A DNA stretch of 28,233 nt from CAYUIS01 sp964444825 (GTDB lineage Bacteria; Chloroflexota; Anaerolineae; B4-G1), in assembly GCA_964444825.1 (NCBI GenBank), contig CAYUIS010000060.1:1-28233 (forward strand). The letters run 5' to 3'. The notes under the pieces are model-generated. The model saw only the letters and a list, made by a program, of their open reading frames with translations, was not told the DNA's origin and made no database searches. The position numbers and the translations under genes are program-made. Positions 23,867-28,233 of this stretch are shown one piece after another. Numbering within the stretch: position 1 is the stretch's first letter; every line of letters begins with the position of its first letter.

Positions 23867-23895
23867 TTGGAGTTGTGACGCACGCCTGGTATAAT
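23867..23895 (+). promoter_or_regulatory. Promoter of the LuxR-type regulator gene
   Basis: TTGGAG (23867-23872), 17 bp, then TATAAT (23890-23895). The transcript would start near 23902, leaving a leader of about 12 nt before ATG 23914. Confidence 0.7.
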
Positions 23896-23913
23896 TGCGG
23901 GTGGGTAACTACG

Positions 23914-26889
23914 ATGAAGGATGAACTAGGCAACTCCAGGCCAATGCTGGTTGGAAGGCAGCAGGAGGCAGCGCTGCTGTGGAGCCGGTTCGAGACGGCC
24001 ACCAGCGGGCGATGTGACGTCACGTGCGTGACCGGAGAACCAGGGATCGGCAAGACCCATCTCCTGAAGGAAATGGCGGCGCGCACAGCGCAATCTGGCG
24101 CTGTTGTGCTGTGGGGCGGCGCTTCCGCCGCCGAGGGGATGCCCCCTTACCTGCCCTTTCTGGAAGCGCTTGGAGGGTACATCCAAGTCACTGCGCCCGA
24201 CCGATTGCGCGACCAGGTTGGCGCAGCGGCGTCTATCCTGGTAACCATTCTGCCTGAACTGGCCGTGCGCTTGGGCGAGTTTCCGGATGAATACCCGCTC
24301 CCGGCCGAGCAAGCGCGCTTACGGCTCTTCGAAGCCGTCGGTGGGTTTCTGACAGCCATCGCCGCGTCCGCGCCCGGTGGGCTAGTGCTCGTCCTCGACG
24401 ACCTCCAGCTGACCGATGCCACCAGCCTCGATTTGCTCTGTCACGTCGCCCGCCGGCGCCCGTTCGCGCGGGTGTTGATCCTGGGCGCCTACCGCGAGGG
24501 CGAGGTGGGACAGAACCCGGCGCTGGAACAGGCGCTGGCCGAGCTTAACCGTCTGCGGGTGCTCACTACTCTGACCCTGACCCCACTCCGGACTGAGGAG
24601 ATTGCTATACTAGCCGCCGATTATCTGGGTGGGCCAATTGCCCCGATTGTTGGACAGATCCTGCACACACACAGCGAAGGCAATCCCTTCTTCGCCGAGG
24701 AATTGCTGCGCGGGTGGCTGGAAACGGGCGCTTTGGCCTGGCGCTCGGACAATCCACAGGCCTATCCCGGCTGGACCCTGGCGACGCCGCTTGAAAATGC
24801 CCTGCCGCCGAGCATCGTGGGCGCGATCCGCCAGCGGCTGGCGCGGCTGGCCCCAGCGGTCGTGGACCACCTCCGTGTCGCGGCGATTTTTGGCCGCACG
24901 TTTACGACCGCGCTACTGGCCGCGGTCGAGGGTCGTGAAGCCGAAGAGGTCGAGGAGGATCTGCTGGCGGCCGAGCGCGCTCACCTGATCCGGGGCGACC
25001 GGGCCGGCACGTTTACCTTCGGTCACGACAAGATCCGCGAGTGCCTGTACGCCGAGGTAAGCAGCACCCGGCGGCGGCGGCTGCACGGGCAGATCGGCCT
25101 GGCACTGGAGGGGCGCTCTACCCAGGAGAGCACGCAGCGCCTGGCCGAGATGGCCTTCCACTTCGCCCGCAGCGATGACCGCGCCCGCGGCGTAGATTAC
25201 TCCCGGCGAGCCGCCGAGCAGGCCTTGCGCGCCTGTGCTCCCCGGGAGGCGATCGCCCACTGCCAGGCGGCCATGGACCTGCTTGAACCGGATGATGAGC
25301 AGCGTGGCGACCTGTTGTTGGCGTTGGGCGAGGCTGCGCTCCCGGCGGCCGCCGCCGAGCGGGCTATCTCCGCCTGTCAGTCCGCGCAAGCGTGGTTCGA
25401 ACACACCGGCGATCTGGCCGCCGCAGCCCGCGCCGCGTACATCCTGGGACTGGCCAACCGGCGGATGGGCGCGCCGCTGGCGGCTCAAGTGGCCCTGGAG
25501 CGTTCGCTGGCCTTCCTAGAGCATGCCGGAGCCCCGGGATCGGAGACCGTGCACGTCCTGGCGGACCTGGCGGACTTACTTGGCGTCGTCCTGGGCCGGC
25601 AGGAGGAAGCACTCATCTATGGAAAACGGGCGCTGGAGATCGCGCAGCGCCTGGGAGACGATCACTTGGAGGCCGCTGCCGGCCGCGCAGTTGGATTCTT
25701 GCTGGTGCGCGGGAACGACATCCCCGCCGGCCTGCCGCTGCTGGAACGTGGACTGGCGCTCGCCGAGGCCAGTGACGACCTAGCCGAAGCCGCCGAGTGT
25801 TGCACTTGCCTGGCCCAGGCGTATTGTTGGATAGGCGAGATGGAGCACTCGCGGCAGGTCAGTCTGCGCCGTGAGGAACTGACGCGGCGCGGCCAACTCC
25901 CATACCATGCGTGTTATGTCCACACGTGGCTCGCCTTCCTGCACGCAACTCAGGGCGCTTGGGCAGAAGCCGAACGACGCCTAGCGCAGGCGCAGCCGGC
26001 GGTCGAAACCGTCGCCGGCGACGAGCCGCTGGCCTTCCTGCGCCAAGTACGGGGCTACCTGGCCTATCAGCGCGGCGACTATTCCCTAGCCGGGCGAGAG
26101 TTCCGGGCCGCCGTACAGACGTTTCGCGGGCAGGCCCCCGGCGAGATGGTGTTGTGCCTGGGGTTACTCGGCCTGGCGTTGCTCGCGACAGATCAGCACC
26201 AGGAAGCACAGGCGTGTATGGACGAGCAGGAGGCGCTCATCGCCGCGCTGTCGCCGGGTTATCTGGCAACCCTGTCGGCGCGGGGTTGCCTGGCGTTGAT
26301 GGCGATGGAACTGGGCGACGGCGAGCGGGCTGTCCGCTACTACCCCGACCTGTTGGCTTGCCGGGGGCAGCATCACTGGTTCCTGGTAGACCGCATCCTG
26401 GGGCAGATCGCCCTCCTGCGCGGAGACTGGCCGGCGGGTGCCGCACACCTGGCCGACGCCGAAGCGATGGCACGGCGCGAGGGGTTGTGGCCGGAGCTGG
26501 GCCACATCCTGCTGGCGCAGGCGGATCTATCGCTGGCGCAAGGTGGCCCGGGGAGCGCGGCGCGCGCCCGGAGTTTGCTCGGGCAGGCGCAGGCGACCTA
26601 TCGTGAGCTGGGCGTGGACGGCGAGGCGCGGCGTGTGCACGCCCGGCTGCGCGACCTGCCGCACCAACGCGGCGCCCCGTCGCCCATCCCTCTGCCGGCC
26701 GGACTTACGCCGCGCGAGGTCGAGGTGCTGCGTCTGGTAGCAACCGGCCGGAGCAACCGCCAGATCGCCCAGGAACTGACGCTCAGCGAGAGCACCGTCG
26801 CCAAGCACCTGACTTCCATCTTCAACAAGATCGGCGCCGACAACCGGACCGCGGCGACGGCGTTTGCCATCCGCCACGGCCTGGCATAA
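23914..26889 (+). CDS. Large ATPase/TPR transcriptional regulator of the LuxR (LAL/MalT-like) family
   Basis: A 991-residue regulator. An N-terminal AAA-type ATPase (about 10-340) has Walker A GEPGIGKTH and Walker B LVLVLDDLQ, preceded by LVGRQQEAALL. A long helical TPR-like region follows (about 420-900; many A-x-x-L-G-x-A repeats). A C-terminal LuxR helix-turn-helix (about 928-988) reads LTPREVEVLRLVATGRSNRQ and SESTVAKHLTSIFNKIG. Such proteins bind ATP and an inducer through the TPR part and activate transcription. ATG 23914 is chosen because the promoter lies just upstream and the longer frame would start before the -35 box. It is divergent from the phosphohexomutase and may control that gene or the downstream hydrolase; the effector is unknown. 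GC content rises clearly in this gene compared with the hydrolase that follows. Confidence 0.93.
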   Translation: MKDELGNSRPMLVGRQQEAALLWSRFETATSGRCDVTCVTGEPGIGKTHLLKEMAARTAQSGAVVLWGGASAAEGMPPYLPFLEALGGYIQVTAPDRLRDQVGAAASILVTILPELAVRLGEFPDEYPLPAEQARLRLFEAVGGFLTAIAASAPGGLVLVLDDLQLTDATSLDLLCHVARRRPFARVLILGAYREGEVGQNPALEQALAELNRLRVLTTLTLTPLRTEEIAILAADYLGGPIAPIVGQILHTHSEGNPFFAEELLRGWLETGALAWRSDNPQAYPGWTLATPLENALPPSIVGAIRQRLARLAPAVVDHLRVAAIFGRTFTTALLAAVEGREAEEVEEDLLAAERAHLIRGDRAGTFTFGHDKIRECLYAEVSSTRRRRLHGQIGLALEGRSTQESTQRLAEMAFHFARSDDRARGVDYSRRAAEQALRACAPREAIAHCQAAMDLLEPDDEQRGDLLLALGEAALPAAAAERAISACQSAQAWFEHTGDLAAAARAAYILGLANRRMGAPLAAQVALERSLAFLEHAGAPGSETVHVLADLADLLGVVLGRQEEALIYGKRALEIAQRLGDDHLEAAAGRAVGFLLVRGNDIPAGLPLLERGLALAEASDDLAEAAECCTCLAQAYCWIGEMEHSRQVSLRREELTRRGQLPYHACYVHTWLAFLHATQGAWAEAERRLAQAQPAVETVAGDEPLAFLRQVRGYLAYQRGDYSLAGREFRAAVQTFRGQAPGEMVLCLGLLGLALLATDQHQEAQACMDEQEALIAALSPGYLATLSARGCLALMAMELGDGERAVRYYPDLLACRGQHHWFLVDRILGQIALLRGDWPAGAAHLADAEAMARREGLWPELGHILLAQADLSLAQGGPGSAARARSLLGQAQATYRELGVDGEARRVHARLRDLPHQRGAPSPIPLPAGLTPREVEVLRLVATGRSNRQIAQELTLSESTVAKHLTSIFNKIGADNRTAATAFAIRHGLA

Positions 26890-26934
26890 CAGAAAGACAT
26901 TCTGTTCCCCTCCCATATAGCAAATTCTTGCTAT
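26888..26934 (+). terminator. Weak hairpins after the regulator gene
   Basis: AACAGAA/TTCTGTT (26888-26906) overlaps the stop codon, and ATAGCAA/TTGCTAT (26917-26934) follows. Neither is followed by a clear T run, so termination here is tentative. Confidence 0.35.
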
Positions 26935-27008
26935 TGGCTACCTCGTTATTCCCCATTACCGACTTTCCAATTTCGGCAAATTGTGACGATGTGTCCGCTT
27001 CCTGACTG

Positions 27009-27017
27009 TGATATACT
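27009..27017 (+). promoter_or_regulatory. Possible extended -10 element for the hydrolase gene
   Basis: TGATATACT at 27009-27017 fits an extended -10 form (TG, one base, TATACT). No good -35 box is found 16-18 bp upstream. The downstream start lies in the assembly gap, so the distance is unknown. Confidence 0.3.
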
Positions 27018-27022
27018 TCAAG

Positions 27023-27122
27023 NNNNNNNNNNNNNNNNNNNNNNNNNNNNNNNNNNNNNNNNNNNNNNNNNNNNNNNNNNNNNNNNNNNNNNNNNNNNNN
27101 NNNNNNNNNNNNNNNNNNNNNN
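27023..27122. other. Assembly gap (100 N) cutting the hydrolase start
   Basis: Exactly 100 N, a placeholder length. The flanking sequences share no overlap. The start codon and first residues of the hydrolase are hidden here. Confidence 0.9.
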
Positions 27123-27123
27123 T

Positions 27124-28008
27124 AGCCTGACAAGTTCTCTGATTCGCCCTTTTCTTCGAGTGCAGAGACTCGCCCAACGCGGCGCAACCATTGAATCAGT
27201 ACGTCGCCTATCGCGTTGGACTGAGCGCTTGTATTCAGTGCCCAAAGATGTGCGCTGGGAAAAGATCCCACGCGGTGAACTGACTTACGAGTGGCTGACA
27301 CCGAAAAGCGTTACCTCGTCCCAAGTGCTCCTTCACATTCACGGGGGTGGATTTGTACTCCCCTTGTATAATCCGGAGCGATTCACGACCGCCTATCTGG
27401 CTCGGCTGGCAGGCGTGCGCGCTGTGCTCGTGGACTATCATCTAGCACCCGAGTATCCTTTCCCAACTGCGGTGGAGGATTGTGTCAGGGCTTACCATTG
27501 GCTCCTCACAGAAGAAGGGATCTCGCCGGAACATGTGGTGTTGACAGGAGAGTCAGCAGGTGGCAATCTTGTGGTGACCACCCTCTTGGCTTTAAGGGAT
27601 GCGGGTGATCCACTGCCAGCCGGAGCCGTATCGATCTGTCCGGTGTTTGACTTCGAAGGCGGCGGCACCTTCTACACGCAAGATGACCCGATGGTTCATG
27701 CCGATTTTGTGATGCGACAACTCACGGCGTATCGGGGCAAGGTGGATCCGCACACACCGCTGCTCTCCCCGTTGTATGCCAATCTGCAGGGTTTGCCGCC
27801 GCTCCTGCTTCAGGTGGGTGAGGCGGAAGTGCTTCGGAGCGGCGTCGAGGCGTTTGCGGCACGCGCTGAGCGAGCCGGAGTGCCGGTCACTTTGCACATC
27901 TGGCCAGGGATGTGGCACTTCTGGCATCTTTTTGTACCCTGGTTGCCTGAAGCACGGCAGGCAATGGTCGAGATTCGGGACTTTGTGTGTTCTTGTCCAC
28001 CGGTGTGA
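27124..28008 (+). CDS. Alpha/beta hydrolase of the hormone-sensitive-lipase (HSL) family, 5' end in gap
   Basis: Visible residues (294) contain the HSL oxyanion motif HIHGGGFV, the nucleophile elbow GESAGGN with the catalytic Ser, DYHLAPEYPFPTAVEDC just before it, and a C-terminal GMWHFWH with the likely catalytic His. The acid residue is expected near VGEAEVLRSG, where the usual Asp pattern is not obvious. The first visible residues align with the usual N-terminal helix of the family, so only a few residues are likely missing. HSL-family members are esterases or lipases of short to medium acyl esters. No signal peptide can be judged. Base composition is lower in GC than the preceding regulator. 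Confidence 0.85.
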   Translation, partial: SLTSSLIRPFLRVQRLAQRGATIESVRRLSRWTERLYSVPKDVRWEKIPRGELTYEWLTPKSVTSSQVLLHIHGGGFVLPLYNPERFTTAYLARLAGVRAVLVDYHLAPEYPFPTAVEDCVRAYHWLLTEEGISPEHVVLTGESAGGNLVVTTLLALRDAGDPLPAGAVSICPVFDFEGGGTFYTQDDPMVHADFVMRQLTAYRGKVDPHTPLLSPLYANLQGLPPLLLQVGEAEVLRSGVEAFAARAERAGVPVTLHIWPGMWHFWHLFVPWLPEARQAMVEIRDFVCSCPPV

Positions 28009-28054
28009 TGATAGGGTGAAAGATTGACCCCATTGTCAAGACCATAGGCAAGGC

Positions 28055-28070
28055 GCTCTTCGTGAAGAGC
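28055..28070 (+). terminator. Small hairpin after the hydrolase gene
   Basis: GCTCTT-cgtg-AAGAGC, about 50 nt past the stop codon, with no T run after it. It may be a weak terminator or part of the next gene's leader. Confidence 0.3.
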
Positions 28071-28100
28071 AGCGGAAAACAAAAGCTGTGGAGGCTGGCT

Positions 28101-28233
28101 ATGTTTGTCGTCGTCTGCACCTACCGGGCCAGAAAGGGCGAGGAGGATGCAATCATCGCCCTGCACGAGGATTGGCAGCGCACGCTGCGTTCCAGGGCCA
28201 AGGGCTACCTGTCGGGCGAACTGCTCCACAGCG
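28101..28233 (+). CDS. ABM-type (antibiotic biosynthesis monooxygenase-like) protein, N-terminal fragment
   Basis: ATG 28101 stands 6 nt after GGAGG. The 44 visible residues open with a strand FVVVCTYRARKGEED followed by a helix containing ALHEDWQ and then GYLSGELL, the pattern of the small ABM/dimeric alpha-beta barrel family. Members are cofactor-free monooxygenases or haem-degrading proteins, but many have no known role. The gene continues past the window edge. Confidence 0.65.
   Translation, partial: MFVVVCTYRARKGEEDAIIALHEDWQRTLRSRAKGYLSGELLHS

Noticed and set aside
23803..23913. N-terminal extension of the LuxR-type regulator from ATG 23803
   Set aside because: The extension covers the -35/-10 promoter, and the conserved LVGR segment follows the ATG at 23914 closely.
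27018..27301. Minus-strand frames across the third gap
   Set aside because: They cross 100 N and lie opposite the clearly coding HSL hydrolase.

Overview
The window looks like a high-GC piece of a Chloroflexota (Anaerolineae-like) genome, probably from a metagenome. The pointers are a Dehalococcoides-like bacterial Elp3, a very large ATPase/LuxR regulator, secreted proteins whose spacers end in a 'LPVIM'-type motif, and three assembly gaps of exactly 100 N (15382-15481, 22044-22143, 27023-27122). Taxonomy is an inference from gene content. No rRNA, tRNA, CRISPR array or transposase was seen.

Layout. (1) 1-2451, minus strand: a sugar-type operon with a consensus promoter, a ROK repressor, a ThuA-like protein and the start of a uroporphyrinogen-decarboxylase-like protein that appears to begin at CTG. 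(2) 2644-6415: a FabH-type ketoacyl synthase with its own terminator, then an Elp3 tRNA-modification enzyme (minus) head to head with a Trm9-like methyltransferase (plus). In eukaryotes these two activities act in sequence on wobble uridine, so this is the most interesting pair here. (3) 6433-13738, plus: two very large exported proteins sharing a rhamnogalacturonan-lyase-like module. The second also carries DUF362 and Ig-like domains. A near-perfect 33-bp palindrome sits just before the first start. (4) 13763-15680: a trypsin-like (NAL1-type) protease, a small protein that duplicates only its N-terminal domain, and a 91-bp tandem repeat array interrupted by a gap. (5) 15681-22185, minus: a gene run from a promoter at 22185, dGK-like kinase > dAK/dCK-like kinase > soluble orphan histidine kinase > AlaX-type editing protein > metallo-beta-lactamase-fold protein lacking most metal ligands > membrane TPR protein. 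(6) 22198-26889: phosphoglucomutase/phosphomannomutase (minus) divergent from the LuxR-type regulator (plus), with well-formed promoters for both. (7) 27124-28233, plus: an HSL-family alpha/beta hydrolase cut by a gap, and the start of an ABM-type monooxygenase.

Promoters are readable: several sites match TTGACA - 16/17 bp - TATAAT closely. Two of them place the expected transcription start on the start codon, suggesting leaderless mRNAs. Start codons were assigned from Shine-Dalgarno spacing, and several genes start with GTG.
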